This document shows positions 22,997 to 31,764 of a DNA stretch of 35,338 nucleotides, piece after piece. The translations under genes and the position numbers were made by a program. The first letter of the stretch is position 1; each line of letters begins with the position of its first letter. Below the pieces are notes generated by a model, which saw only the letters and a program-made list of their open reading frames with translations, made no database searches and was not told where the DNA came from. Source of the stretch: an uncultured Pseudomonadota bacterium (GTDB lineage Bacteria > Myxococcota_A > UBA796 > SXON01); NCBI GenBank assembly GCA_903844155.1, contig CAIMSU010000203.1, forward strand, positions 1 to 35,338, in the 5' to 3' direction.

Positions 22997-24619
22997 TCAG
23001 CCCCCGCCCGGAATCAGCCAGGCGACGCCCGAACCGGCATCGTCGCCATCGCCGTAGGGCTCGCCGACGAGGAGATCCGCGTGCCCGTCGCCATCGACGT
23101 CACCGGCCGCGCCGACGACGCCGAGGCCGTGGTTGGGCCCGAGGCCATCGAACCGGGCGTCTGCGTCGGAGGCGACGTGGCTACCGGTGACCGGGCCGTA
23201 AAAGAGGAAGGCGGAGCCGCTGTTCGTCCCGTTCGCGAGCGCGCCGGTCGCGCCGATCCAGAGATCCTCCGCGCCGTCCCCGTCGACGTCGCCGGGCGTG
23301 GAGACGGTGGCGCCGAGCGCCTCGTAGGTGTTCTCGCCGAGGATCGTGGCCTTGGCGGTCGAGATGTCGGTCTTGCCGCTGGCACCGCCGTCGACGATGT
23401 AGACCGCGCCGGACCCGTCGCCGCCATCATTCTCACCCGCCGCGCCAAGCACGAGATCCGCCGTGCCATCGCCATCGAGGTCCCCGGGTGAAACGCCCGA
23501 AGTACCTGCGGTGGGCGCGCCACCGGACATCGAGTTCTCGTAGTAGGCGAGGCCGCCGATGGCGGTGTAGTCTGAGCTGCGTTGCCAGTACGCGTCGGCG
23601 TCGTCCGCGCTTCGCAGGCGCGTCAGCGGCCCGTGAAAGAGCCACACCTCGCCGCCGCTGGTCGTCGTGCCCTGACCGCCGACGATCATGTCGTCGAACC
23701 CGTCGCCGTCGACGTCTCCGACGCCCTGCGCCGCCAGCCCGAACGACTCGCCAGCTTTGATGACAACCGACGCGTCGGACATCACCCCCGACGCACCATC
23801 GGCCGCAAACCAGGCATACGCCGTACCGGAACCGTAGAAGTCGGTGGCGAGCCAGTCCGTCCGCCCGTCGCCGTCGAGATCGCCGCCGCTGGCCACGACC
23901 CAGCCAGCGTAGCCCGTCGGATCCGCGCCGGTGAAGTGCAGGTCGGCGTCGCTGGTCGCGAGGTCGCCGGTGAGCGGGCCGTAGTACAGCCAGGCTTCCC
24001 GAGGCGTGCTTCGGTTGGATCCGCCGGATTCGCCCGCGCCAACGAGCAGATCGGCGACGCCGTCACCGTTCACGTCGTGGAGTACGGCGACGTCCCAACC
24101 CACCTGTTGCGAATCTTGATCGCCAAGGATCCGGGCATCGGCGTCCTTGAGGCTGACAGAGCCGGCGATCGTCCCCGAGACCACGTAGACTTCCCCCGAC
24201 GCGCTCGCAGACGCCGTCGCACGCGGGGCGTCCACGACGAGGTCCGGGACGCCGTCGCCGGTCAGGTCCCCTCCCCCTTCGACGCAGGCGCCAGCGCGAT
24301 CGCCCGCCCAGGTCCCCAGCAGCGCGACCCCTGCCTCGTCGACATTCGACTGGCCGGACCAGCGATATCCGTCCGATGTCGGACCGGTGTCTGAGCCCGA
24401 GTCAGCGTTCGTGTCGGTGTCGGTGTCGGTGTCGGTATCGGTGTCGGTGTCGGTATCGGTGTCGGTGTCGGTGTCAGAATCGGCGTCGGTGTCGGAATCT
24501 GTGTCCGCGTCGGAGTCGGCGGTCGTGACGGCAGAGTCGGCGGCGGAGTCAGCGGCGGGCTTGTCCGAGCGGCATCCGCCGAGGACGATCGACGCGAGAA
24601 AGGCGGTGGCGAGCGGCAT
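22997..24619 (-). CDS. FG-GAP repeat lipoprotein with Asp/Thr stalk
   Basis: Predicted surface lipoprotein of 540 residues, with lipobox LGGC (Cys16, then Arg). Residues about 35-75 are an extended acidic linker of alternating Asp/Thr/Ser, likely holding the head off the membrane. The rest is a seven-bladed integrin-alpha-like propeller. It has repeated calcium-loop motifs (DLTGDGVPDLVV, DVNGDGVADLLVG, DLDGDGRTDWLA, DVDGDGFDDMIVG, DLDGDGTADLVLG, DVDGDGAEDLWIG, DVDGDGHADLLVG). Such propellers usually bind ligands or act as adhesins. It is followed on the same strand by the amidase gene after 76 bp. A second protein of this plan lies at 33322-34944. Confidence 0.9.
   Translation of the reverse strand: MPLATAFLASIVLGGCRSDKPAADSAADSAVTTADSDADTDSDTDADSDTDTDTDTDTDTDTDTDTDTDTNADSGSDTGPTSDGYRWSGQSNVDEAGVALLGTWAGDRAGACVEGGGDLTGDGVPDLVVDAPRATASASASGEVYVVSGTIAGSVSLKDADARILGDQDSQQVGWDVAVLHDVNGDGVADLLVGAGESGGSNRSTPREAWLYYGPLTGDLATSDADLHFTGADPTGYAGWVVASGGDLDGDGRTDWLATDFYGSGTAYAWFAADGASGVMSDASVVIKAGESFGLAAQGVGDVDGDGFDDMIVGGQGTTTSGGEVWLFHGPLTRLRSADDADAYWQRSSDYTAIGGLAYYENSMSGGAPTAGTSGVSPGDLDGDGTADLVLGAAGENDGGDGSGAVYIVDGGASGKTDISTAKATILGENTYEALGATVSTPGDVDGDGAEDLWIGATGALANGTNSGSAFLFYGPVTGSHVASDADARFDGLGPNHGLGVVGAAGDVDGDGHADLLVGEPYGDGDDAGSGVAWLIPGGG
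24411..24476 (-). repeat. 6-bp microsatellite coding for the Asp/Thr stalk
   Basis: Eleven consecutive 6-bp units of GTGTCG type (plus-strand reading; units 5 and 8 are GTATCG and the last ends in CA). They encode alternating Asp-Thr on the minus strand. In-frame length changes would alter stalk length without frameshift. Confidence 0.9.
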
Positions 24620-24670
24620 GTGCGGCTGACTCCGGGGTCAGGGTAACCGACCGTCGCGATACAGGGGTGC

Positions 24671-25393
24671 ATGCCCCGTCCCAACCACTGCGCGCCGCTC
24701 CGACCAGGCCCGAAGTGGCGCGCGGCCTCGTTGTTCCTGACGGTCCTCGCCTGTGGTCGCGGCCACGCCGATTCTGCGGGCGACAGTCCCGGCCCAACCG
24801 GCTTTGAGTCCGAGACCTGCGCCCCCGTCGTCCAGTACGACGCGCCCGACACCCTCGGAACCGCGGACGCCGGCCTCGAATACTGCTGGAACGACGACCC
24901 CTTTCACCCGCGCTGGGCCCGGACGAGCGCCCCCGCGTGTACCGGCGACGGCGCCGCCTTCGTGCCCGAGTGCGACGCGACAAACCCCGGCGCAACCTGC
25001 TCAACCGACGCCGACTGCGGCACCGACCAATGCACCAACGATGCCTATGGAACGAGCTGCGTGTGTCAGCACGTCTGCGACAGCGACGACGACTGTGCCT
25101 CTGGCGAAAGCTGCCTTTGCGCCTCGGGATACGTCACGCCGGGCGGCTCCGTCCTCTCGCCAAGCGCCTCGACGGCCTTCGCACCCGCCTGCCTCCCGTC
25201 AGAATGCCGGTCTGACGCCGACTGTGCGGGTGAGCCCTGCGGCCTGTACATCGACATGTGCCAGAACGCAGGCGGCTTCGCCTGCCATACCCGAGCGGAC
25301 ACCTGCCGCTGGGACAGCGACTGCAGCGGCGCCAACATCTGCAGCTTTGATGGGACTCGTTGGGGATGTCTGGAGCTGGCGAGCTGTGAGTAG
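24671..25393 (+). CDS. Cys-rich lipoprotein with repeated C-x-SDADC motifs
   Basis: Predicted lipoprotein of 240 residues (lipobox TVLAC, Cys28, then Gly). The mature part has more than 20 Cys, many in repeated short units (CSTDADCGTDQC, CDSDDDCASGESC, CRSDADCAGEPC, CRWDSDCSGANIC). Such modules are common in secreted myxobacterial proteins and probably form tight disulfide knots. No enzymatic motif. The divergent FG-GAP lipoprotein gene starts 51 bp away, so promoters for both must lie in 24620-24670; no consensus was found there. Its last 8 bp overlap the alpha-galactosidase gene, so the two lipoproteins are probably made together. Confidence 0.82.
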   Translation: MPRPNHCAPLRPGPKWRAASLFLTVLACGRGHADSAGDSPGPTGFESETCAPVVQYDAPDTLGTADAGLEYCWNDDPFHPRWARTSAPACTGDGAAFVPECDATNPGATCSTDADCGTDQCTNDAYGTSCVCQHVCDSDDDCASGESCLCASGYVTPGGSVLSPSASTAFAPACLPSECRSDADCAGEPCGLYIDMCQNAGGFACHTRADTCRWDSDCSGANICSFDGTRWGCLELASCE

Positions 25394-27113
25394 GCGCGCT
25401 GTCAGCTCGCGCTGCGCCATCGTCGCCGTGGCGCTCGGCGCAGCAGTGTCGTGCAAGCCCGCGGCATCGCCCGTCCTCCCCCGGTTCAGCGCCGATGGCG
25501 TCACATTGGACTGGTTGGACGCCGATGTCACGGGCGGCACTGTCGCGCTCTCGGGCGGCGCGCTTCGAGGGACGTCGGACGGGGGCGACGTCGTCCTCAA
25601 GATGCATTGGACGGTCGACGGCACCCAGCCGGCGCGATGGTGGCGACAGGGCTGGCAGTCCTGGTCCTGGAGCGGCGTGGTGGATGTGCCGACGAACGAC
25701 GACGACCCGGTCGCGGGCGGCGACGGCGACGCGATCAGCGTGCTGCAGGAGACCGCGAACACGTCGTGGGAAGCGGCGGTCCTCGGGCGGGCCGACGGCC
25801 CCTCGCTGCACATGGGTGCGCAAGGAGCGACCGTCGGGAAAGTGTGGCTCGGGGTGACGGCGGACGAGGTCTGGCTCGTTTGGGACCACCCCGCCGCCGG
25901 AGTGCTGGAGCCCGTGTTCCTGACCACCGGCACCGACCCGAACGTGCTGTGGCAGGACTGGGCGGACCAATTTGACTGGCCCCGTCCGCTTGGGACCCCA
26001 CCCACCGGCTGGTCCGACTGGTACACCTACTACGGCCATGCGACCGAGGACGACATCCTCCGCAACGCCGACGCCGCCGCAGCGATGGGCCTCGATCTGG
26101 TGCAGGTCGACGACGGCTGGGAGCAGGCCTGGGGCGACTGGCAGGCCAACGCAAACTTTCCCGACGGCACCGCCGGGCTCGCCTCGCAGATCACGGGACG
26201 CGGCCTTCGCGCGGGCATTTGGATGGCGCCGCTGCTCGTCGACCGCTCCACCCCGACCTACGCCGCCCACACCGACTGGTGGGTGCGCGACGACGCCGGC
26301 GTCGAGCTCACTGACAGCTCCTGCGACTGTGCGACCCTCGACGTCACCCAACCCGACGCCGCTGCGTGGATGCAGGCCCAGATCTCTGCGCGCGTCGCTG
26401 AGGGATGGACCTACTTGAAGCTGGACTTCCTCTACGCGGGTGCGCGGGAGGGCGTGCGGGCCGACGCGGTCACCGGCGCGCAGGCCTACGCGCTGGCCAC
26501 CCAACTCATGCGTGGGGCGGCCGGCGACGACACCTGGATCCTCGCGTGTGGGGCGCCGATGCTCCCAAGTGTGGGGTTCGCGGACAGCTTCCGCAGCGGC
26601 GCCGACATCGCATTCTCGACGTTGCCCGACCCGGATCGCGCGTTCCTGCGGTGGCAGGCGCGCAACACGGCCGCGCGCGGGTGGGCGAACGGGCGGTGGT
26701 GGTGGAACGACGCGGACAACCTCATGCTTGGCGCGGACCCGACCGCCGCCATCGCGGCGCAGGTCGCGAGCGGCGGCCCGTGGCTGTACGGCGAGGAGCT
26801 TTCGACCGTCCGGGCGGCCTCGCAATTCCCATTGACGAACCTGCAGTCCCTGCGCGGCGTCCGCTACGCGCCGACCGACCCGTTGAACTACGCCAGCGGC
26901 ATCGACGGCTCGCCGGTGATCGAGCGCGCGGACCCCAACGACACCGTGCCTACCGAGTGGATCGGCGAGGACGGCACGACCGTGCTGCTGAACGTCTCGG
27001 ACGACAGCCTGACCGTCGACGGGCCCGGTGGCGTCGAGCAGATCACGGGCGAGCGCGCGACCGCTGGGACGCGCACGCTAAGTGCAGGCACGGGCGAGGT
27101 CTGGCGGAAGTGA
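25386..27113 (+). CDS. Alpha-galactosidase-type GH36 lipoprotein
   Basis: Predicted lipoprotein of 575 residues with lipobox AAVSC (Cys23, then Lys). An N-terminal beta-domain contains WWRQGWQSWSWSG. The (beta/alpha)8 barrel of glycoside hydrolase clan D follows: VQVDDGWEQAWGDW, GIWMAPLLV, the nucleophile motif YLKLDF with Asp347, and the acid/base motif RSGADIAF with Asp407. A C-terminal beta-domain ends the protein. Family 36/31-like clan D enzymes hydrolyse alpha-galactosides or related alpha-glycosides; the exact sugar is not readable. The GTG at 25386 overlaps the Cys-rich lipoprotein gene by 8 bp. A long open frame upstream is read-through of that gene in another phase. Confidence 0.88.
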   Translation: MSRRAVSSRCAIVAVALGAAVSCKPAASPVLPRFSADGVTLDWLDADVTGGTVALSGGALRGTSDGGDVVLKMHWTVDGTQPARWWRQGWQSWSWSGVVDVPTNDDDPVAGGDGDAISVLQETANTSWEAAVLGRADGPSLHMGAQGATVGKVWLGVTADEVWLVWDHPAAGVLEPVFLTTGTDPNVLWQDWADQFDWPRPLGTPPTGWSDWYTYYGHATEDDILRNADAAAAMGLDLVQVDDGWEQAWGDWQANANFPDGTAGLASQITGRGLRAGIWMAPLLVDRSTPTYAAHTDWWVRDDAGVELTDSSCDCATLDVTQPDAAAWMQAQISARVAEGWTYLKLDFLYAGAREGVRADAVTGAQAYALATQLMRGAAGDDTWILACGAPMLPSVGFADSFRSGADIAFSTLPDPDRAFLRWQARNTAARGWANGRWWWNDADNLMLGADPTAAIAAQVASGGPWLYGEELSTVRAASQFPLTNLQSLRGVRYAPTDPLNYASGIDGSPVIERADPNDTVPTEWIGEDGTTVLLNVSDDSLTVDGPGGVEQITGERATAGTRTLSAGTGEVWRK

Positions 27114-27116
27114 GCC

Positions 27117-30100
27117 CTACTGGGAGCTGGCGACCGGCAGGTACAAAGTGCCAAACGCCAGGTCGTACGCCGTGAGCACGTTGTCCGCGGGGCAAACGAG
27201 CGCGGAGGGCACGCCGAGGATGTCGTCGCTGGTCAACGGCGTGACGCCGGAGCAGAGCTGCTGGCGTAGATCCACGGTGTTTGTAGACCAGGTGTTGCCG
27301 CTGACCGTCGCGGAGGCGCCGTCGAGCAGGACGGAGACCGCGGACGCGCCGGAGAGCCTGTTGGCGACGAGGAGCAGCCCGGTCGACCCGTCCCACGCCG
27401 TGACCCCGTTCTCGGCGAACACCGCGTTTCCGTTCACGACGCCCGCACCGATGGTCACGCCGCTGCTCCCGCTGAGCGTGTTGGACTCGATGTCGTAGGC
27501 CCCGGGACCGTCCAGCCAGACCGCGGCGTAGGGGTGCGGCCCGATGGTGCAGTCGATCAGGCTCACGCTCGAATCCCCGGCGCTCGAGGTCGCGTATACG
27601 CCAATCCCGCCGCCGAGCTCGGCGTCCGGCAGCGTCCCCTTGATCGTTGTGTTGGAGAACGTCAGCACCCCAAAGATCGTCGCTGTGGCGCCCGCAAAGC
27701 TGTTCCCGTTCAGCGTACACCCGTCGCAGAGCACCGTTCCGGAGGCGCTCGAGAGGCCCGGGCCCTCGGTCCCGGACACGGTCAAGTCGGAGCCCGTCAG
27801 CACCGCACCCGCCTGCACCTGAACCCCAAGCGCGGCGCCTGCGACCGCACCGCGGCGCGTACCCGAGACCGTCGTGTCGACGAGGGAGATCGTCGTCCCG
27901 GCCCCGTCGGCGATCACGCCTGCCCGGACGTTGTCGTCGATCGTCAGCCCCTCGCCGTCCAACGTGGCGCCGCCCCCGACCTCCACGCCCGTCCCGAAGT
28001 CGCCACCGGCCCTTGGCGACGTGCTCGCGACCGTCGAGTCCTGGAGCGACAGCGTTGCGCCCGCGCCGAGCACGAGCACCCCGACCCCAGTGTTCCCGGT
28101 GATCATCGCGCCGCTGACCGTTGCCGTCGCTCCCCCGCCCACCGAGAGGCCGTCTCCGTACGTTCCGTCGGGCGCCGGGAGGCTGCCGACGATCTCGGTG
28201 TCCGTGATCGTCAACGCCGTCCCGATCCCGTCGGCGTACACGCCGCCCGCGCTGTTATCCGCGATGGAGCACGCGCTCATGGCCATCGTGGCGCCAGACA
28301 GCACGTCGACCCCGTCTCCCGGCGCTGTTCCCGCCACGGAGGGGGTTCCGACGACGTCGGTCCCCTGCAGAGCAACGCGGGTTCCGGGCTGCTGCGCCAC
28401 GACCCCAGCGCGCGCGTTCCCGGACACGAGGCTGTCGGTGACGGTCACGGTCGCTCCGCCGGAGGCTGCGATGCCGATCCCGTCGTCGCCGGTGGACGTC
28501 GCCTCGGTGTCGAGGATCGAGCACGCGTCGACAGACACCGTGGTCCCGGCCTCAATCGCCTCGACGCCAATCGCAACGTTGCGTTCCATCGTGCTCCGCG
28601 TGACGGTGAGGCTCGCCGCGCTTTGCACGACGATGCCCTGACCAGAGCCTGGCGTGACGTCGGGGACGGTGTCGCGGACGCACGAGTCGCTCACGGTCGC
28701 CACCGTCCCAGCGCCCCGAACCGAGATTCCGGTCTCCGCGCAACGCTGGACCGTCGTCCCGCTCACCGTCAGCGTCGCTCCGGTCGAAGCCTCGATTCCA
28801 ACGCCGCCCGATCCATCCCCCGACGGCGCCGTGTCCGAGAGTACGCTGTCCGTCATGGTCAGCGCAGCGCCTGCGCCGTCGACGATGGCCGCTGCGTCGG
28901 CGTTCTCCTCGATGTGCCCCCCGTCGAAGAGGGCGGTCCCGCCGGACTCCACCACGAGCCCGATTCCGTAATCTCCGTTCCCCGTAGGCAGCGTGCCGAC
29001 GATCGCGGTGCCGATCAGATTCACCCAGGCACCGGCCCCGTACACCACTACCCCGGCTTCGGAATTCCCCTGAATCTCCCCACCGATCACGGTAACGCTT
29101 CCGCCCGAATCGACCTGGAGGCCGTCGCCCCCGGTCCCGTCCGCCGAGGACTGCGTCGAGGCAATCGGGGTGCCCTGCAAGAGGGCGGTGCTGCCCGACA
29201 GCTCCACGACCACCCCGCGCCCGGCGTTTCCCGCGACCGTCCCCCCGGTAGTCGTCAGCGCCGCGCCGTCGTACACGACCATGCCCCAGCCGCCCGAGCC
29301 GTCTGCGCCCGCCTGCGTGTCGGCAACGGTCGAGTCGACGAGGGTCGCGCGCGTGCCCGCCCCGGAGACCAGCAGTCCGGCGCCCACGTTGCGTAGGATC
29401 TGGACGTCGCTCGCGGTCAACGACGCCGCGAAGGTGACGTCGACGCCATGCCCAAAGTTGCCGTCGCTGTCGGGCAGTGTGTCTTCCACGGTGACATGGT
29501 CGAGGGTCAGGTCCCCGTTGCGCGTCAGGGAGACGCCCGCGCCCGAGCTCTTCTCGACGCTGACGCTGGACGCCGAGACGATCGCATTCGACACCGTCAG
29601 CCCGATGTACCCACCCGCCAGCGTCAGCCCCGCCAACGTGACCTCCGGTGGCGTGCGGCTGCCGACGACCGTCACCGCGGACGCCGACGACGCTCCGCTC
29701 CCGTCCACGGTCACCATCTGCGCGCACCGGCCGATCACGCTGACGCCGTCGTCGCCGTCGGTCAAGGACAGGTTCTCGCTGTAGGTCCCCGCTCCCACCG
29801 CGACCCGTCCGCCACCCCGCGAAGCCGCCAGATCCACCCCGGCCCGGATCGTCTGGACGGGCGCCGCCATCGACCCGTCGCCGCCCGCCGCAGCGGTCTC
29901 GTGGACGTAGACTGTCGCGTCGTCGACGGGGATGGTCCCCCAGGTGCCCAGCCCGCACGCAGCCGGCTCGCAGACACCGTCCACGACCACCTCGTTGGCC
30001 CCGCAGGCAACGCCAACATCACGGTGAGGACGGGTTCCCGTGCAGCCGACGAGCAGGAGGAGGGCCGCGGTGCGAACGGGGAGCGTGAGATCCCGCGCTA

Positions 30101-30185
30101 ACGCATCCTTGCGCCGGCTTTCGCTACTTGCACGTAGCGAAGTCGAAGGCGCCGATCGTGTACTTCGCGCCGTACGCCTTCTCAA
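27117..30185 (-). CDS. Large parallel beta-helix lipoprotein
   Basis: Predicted lipoprotein of up to 1022 residues. A hydrophobic segment (TAALLLLVGC, Cys48) gives the lipobox, followed by a small Cys-containing region (GVACGANEVVVDGVCEPAACG). Then some 850 residues of right-handed beta-helix repeats of about 22-24 residues start with APVQTIRAGVDLAASRGGGRVAVGAGTY and continue with turns such as GAGLLVSGAGTRATLVDSTVADT. These folds are common in polysaccharide lyases and adhesins; no catalytic residues are evident. The only standard start in frame ahead of the lipobox is TTG at 30185. It overlaps the upstream gene by 62 bp and gives an unusually long n-region, so the start is uncertain. It is convergent with the GH36 gene, 3 bp apart. 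Confidence 0.82.
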   Translation of the reverse strand: MRRRTARSTRSAPSTSLRASSESRRKDALARDLTLPVRTAALLLLVGCTGTRPHRDVGVACGANEVVVDGVCEPAACGLGTWGTIPVDDATVYVHETAAAGGDGSMAAPVQTIRAGVDLAASRGGGRVAVGAGTYSENLSLTDGDDGVSVIGRCAQMVTVDGSGASSASAVTVVGSRTPPEVTLAGLTLAGGYIGLTVSNAIVSASSVSVEKSSGAGVSLTRNGDLTLDHVTVEDTLPDSDGNFGHGVDVTFAASLTASDVQILRNVGAGLLVSGAGTRATLVDSTVADTQAGADGSGGWGMVVYDGAALTTTGGTVAGNAGRGVVVELSGSTALLQGTPIASTQSSADGTGGDGLQVDSGGSVTVIGGEIQGNSEAGVVVYGAGAWVNLIGTAIVGTLPTGNGDYGIGLVVESGGTALFDGGHIEENADAAAIVDGAGAALTMTDSVLSDTAPSGDGSGGVGIEASTGATLTVSGTTVQRCAETGISVRGAGTVATVSDSCVRDTVPDVTPGSGQGIVVQSAASLTVTRSTMERNVAIGVEAIEAGTTVSVDACSILDTEATSTGDDGIGIAASGGATVTVTDSLVSGNARAGVVAQQPGTRVALQGTDVVGTPSVAGTAPGDGVDVLSGATMAMSACSIADNSAGGVYADGIGTALTITDTEIVGSLPAPDGTYGDGLSVGGGATATVSGAMITGNTGVGVLVLGAGATLSLQDSTVASTSPRAGGDFGTGVEVGGGATLDGEGLTIDDNVRAGVIADGAGTTISLVDTTVSGTRRGAVAGAALGVQVQAGAVLTGSDLTVSGTEGPGLSSASGTVLCDGCTLNGNSFAGATATIFGVLTFSNTTIKGTLPDAELGGGIGVYATSSAGDSSVSLIDCTIGPHPYAAVWLDGPGAYDIESNTLSGSSGVTIGAGVVNGNAVFAENGVTAWDGSTGLLLVANRLSGASAVSVLLDGASATVSGNTWSTNTVDLRQQLCSGVTPLTSDDILGVPSALVCPADNVLTAYDLAFGTLYLPVASSQ

Positions 30186-31218
30186 AGGCCGCGAGCTGGA
30201 CCTTTCGCGCGTTCAGGCGTTTCAAGGCCGTGTCGATGTACTTGCTCCCCTTGATCCCCGCGGATTTGGTGTCCCACGCGATCGCGCCGTCCAGGTCGCC
30301 TAGCCCCTCCAGCATCCCCGCGAGGTCGTAGGCGACCGTCGCGTCCGCCTTCGTCGCAAACGCGGTGTTGAGCATGCAGGCCGCGCCGACGAGGTCGCCG
30401 TCCTCCTGCAGCTTGATCGCGTCCTTCACCGCCTTCCCGCCCGCGAGGTCGATGCGGTATTCGTGGATGTGGGGCGCGAGCCTGTTCGCGAGGGCCACCG
30501 CGACACCGTCGATCGCACCGGCGGCGAGCGAATCCCCCATCGGGAGCGACGGAACAGCGCTGTCACACGCCGAATCCGCCGTCGGGAGGCTCTGCTGGTC
30601 GCTGAGGAGGACGGCGCCCTTCGCGCTGGTGAGCGCCCACGTGTAGTTGACGGTGACGTCCCGCCGCACACAGAGCACGGTCTTGTCGTAGGTCACGCCG
30701 TTCTCCGTCACGCTCTTCGTGTCCGTATAGTTCACGTCGTTGCTGGTGTATTCTGCGCTGCCCGAGAAGACCGCGTCACCGCCCGAGGTGACAAGCTTCA
30801 CCACATCCATCGTGATGCCGTCATTGAGCACGACCTGGTGGCTGGTCGCGTTGCCAGCGTCGCCGTTCGCGGTCTGGCCAGCAAAACCGAAGCTCATGCC
30901 ACTCAGCATCGCCTGGCCGACGGAGGGGCCGGTCGTGGCGACGTCGCCACGGTTCGGGTTCTTCATCGCCGCGGCGAAGTCGTCGCCGAGCTGGTGGCCC
31001 TTGAAGCCGGTCATCGACCCGACGCGCACGCTTCGTACACCGGCGAGGGGCGCGTCCGGCGGGACGACCTGACGCACCGGGATGGAGGGCCCCGCCAGGG
31101 CGACGGGGACGTAGACGAAGAGCGCGATGGGGACGAGGAGTAGACGCAGGGGGCACCCGGGGCGGCCGAAAACTACCGCGTTCAGAGGCGCGAAGCCAGC
31201 AGGCGCTGGTAGCCCCAT
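30124..31218 (-). CDS. Secreted protein with TPR-like C-terminus, function unknown
   Basis: Protein of 364 residues with a signal peptide: a long n-region, then LRLLLVPIALFVYVPVALA, with cleavage expected near residue 42. The mature part has a beta-rich region with lipoprotein-like surface repeats (GFKGHQLGDDFAAAM, TYDKTVLCVRRDVTVNYTWAL) and a paired-helix C-terminus (DAIKLQEDGDLVGAACMLNTAF; YDLAGMLEGLGDLDGAIAWDTKS) like one or two TPR units. Two Cys (CVRRD, DSACDSA) may bridge. The start follows the 5-formyl-THF cyclo-ligase stop by 1 bp, with GGGAG inside that gene 7 nt before ATG. Co-translation with housekeeping genes is likely; a specific function cannot be assigned. Confidence 0.72.
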   Translation of the reverse strand: MGLPAPAGFAPLNAVVFGRPGCPLRLLLVPIALFVYVPVALAGPSIPVRQVVPPDAPLAGVRSVRVGSMTGFKGHQLGDDFAAAMKNPNRGDVATTGPSVGQAMLSGMSFGFAGQTANGDAGNATSHQVVLNDGITMDVVKLVTSGGDAVFSGSAEYTSNDVNYTDTKSVTENGVTYDKTVLCVRRDVTVNYTWALTSAKGAVLLSDQQSLPTADSACDSAVPSLPMGDSLAAGAIDGVAVALANRLAPHIHEYRIDLAGGKAVKDAIKLQEDGDLVGAACMLNTAFATKADATVAYDLAGMLEGLGDLDGAIAWDTKSAGIKGSKYIDTALKRLNARKVQLAAFEKAYGAKYTIGAFDFATCK

Positions 31219-31219
31219 C

Positions 31220-31750
31220 TCAGTACTCCCACACCCCCGCCTCCGTCGCGATCGCGTCCAGCCGCTGATCGTGGGGCTCGACCGGCAGGCGATCGACCTG
31301 CTGGACGAGAAACGCCAGGCCGACGACGGGGATGGCCAGCCCCTCCGCGCGCAGCCGCGCGATGAGCGCGTCGTAGTGCCCCTTCCCCTGCCCGATCCGG
31401 CTCATCTCGGAGTCGAAGCCGAGGACGGGGACGACGAGGACGTCCCCAGTGCGCGGCTCGGTCGACTCGCCGGTCGGCTCGAGAATCCCCCGGTAGCCCG
31501 GCTGCAATTCGCCTGTCCGGAACCGCAGGACGTCGTCGATGACGACAGGCATCGCGCAGACCTTCTCCCGTCGCAGCACCGCCGTGTCCACCTCCGTCCC
31601 CACGCCGACGTAGACCAGCAGCCGCTCAGCGAGGCGACAGGGCTCCCACGCGAGCAAGGCGTGCTGGACGGCCACGCTCCGGCCCTCGCGGTCGGCCAGA
31701 CTAGCACGGCGCGCGCGCAGGATCCGTCGTAGCTCCGGCTTGGTCGCCAT
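31220..31750 (-). CDS. 5-formyltetrahydrofolate cyclo-ligase
   Basis: Enzyme of 176 residues that converts 5-formyl-THF to 5,10-methenyl-THF with ATP. It has the N-terminal KPELRRILRARRASL typical of the family (basic, contacting ATP), VYVGVGTEVDT, VVPVLGFDSEMSRIGQGKGHYDALIARL (the conserved R-x-G-x-G-x-G-x-YD loop, here His before Tyr) and a C-terminal EPHDQRLDAIATEAGVWEY (normally E-x-HD-x-x-x-D). The ATG at 31750 has a purine-rich GGAGAGGGGGAGGGG tract before it. A longer open frame upstream lies inside ffh. It sits 14 bp after ffh in a minus-strand unit. Confidence 0.93.
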   Translation of the reverse strand: MATKPELRRILRARRASLADREGRSVAVQHALLAWEPCRLAERLLVYVGVGTEVDTAVLRREKVCAMPVVIDDVLRFRTGELQPGYRGILEPTGESTEPRTGDVLVVPVLGFDSEMSRIGQGKGHYDALIARLRAEGLAIPVVGLAFLVQQVDRLPVEPHDQRLDAIATEAGVWEY

Positions 31751-31764
31751 CCCCTCCCCCTCTC

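Noticed and set aside
24387-24629. Plus-strand frame of alternating Ser-Val
   Set aside because: It is the antisense reading of the Asp/Thr stalk of the FG-GAP lipoprotein.
27534-29396. Long plus-strand open frame
   Set aside because: It is antisense to the beta-helix gene, Arg/Pro/His-rich, and has no domain-like sequence.
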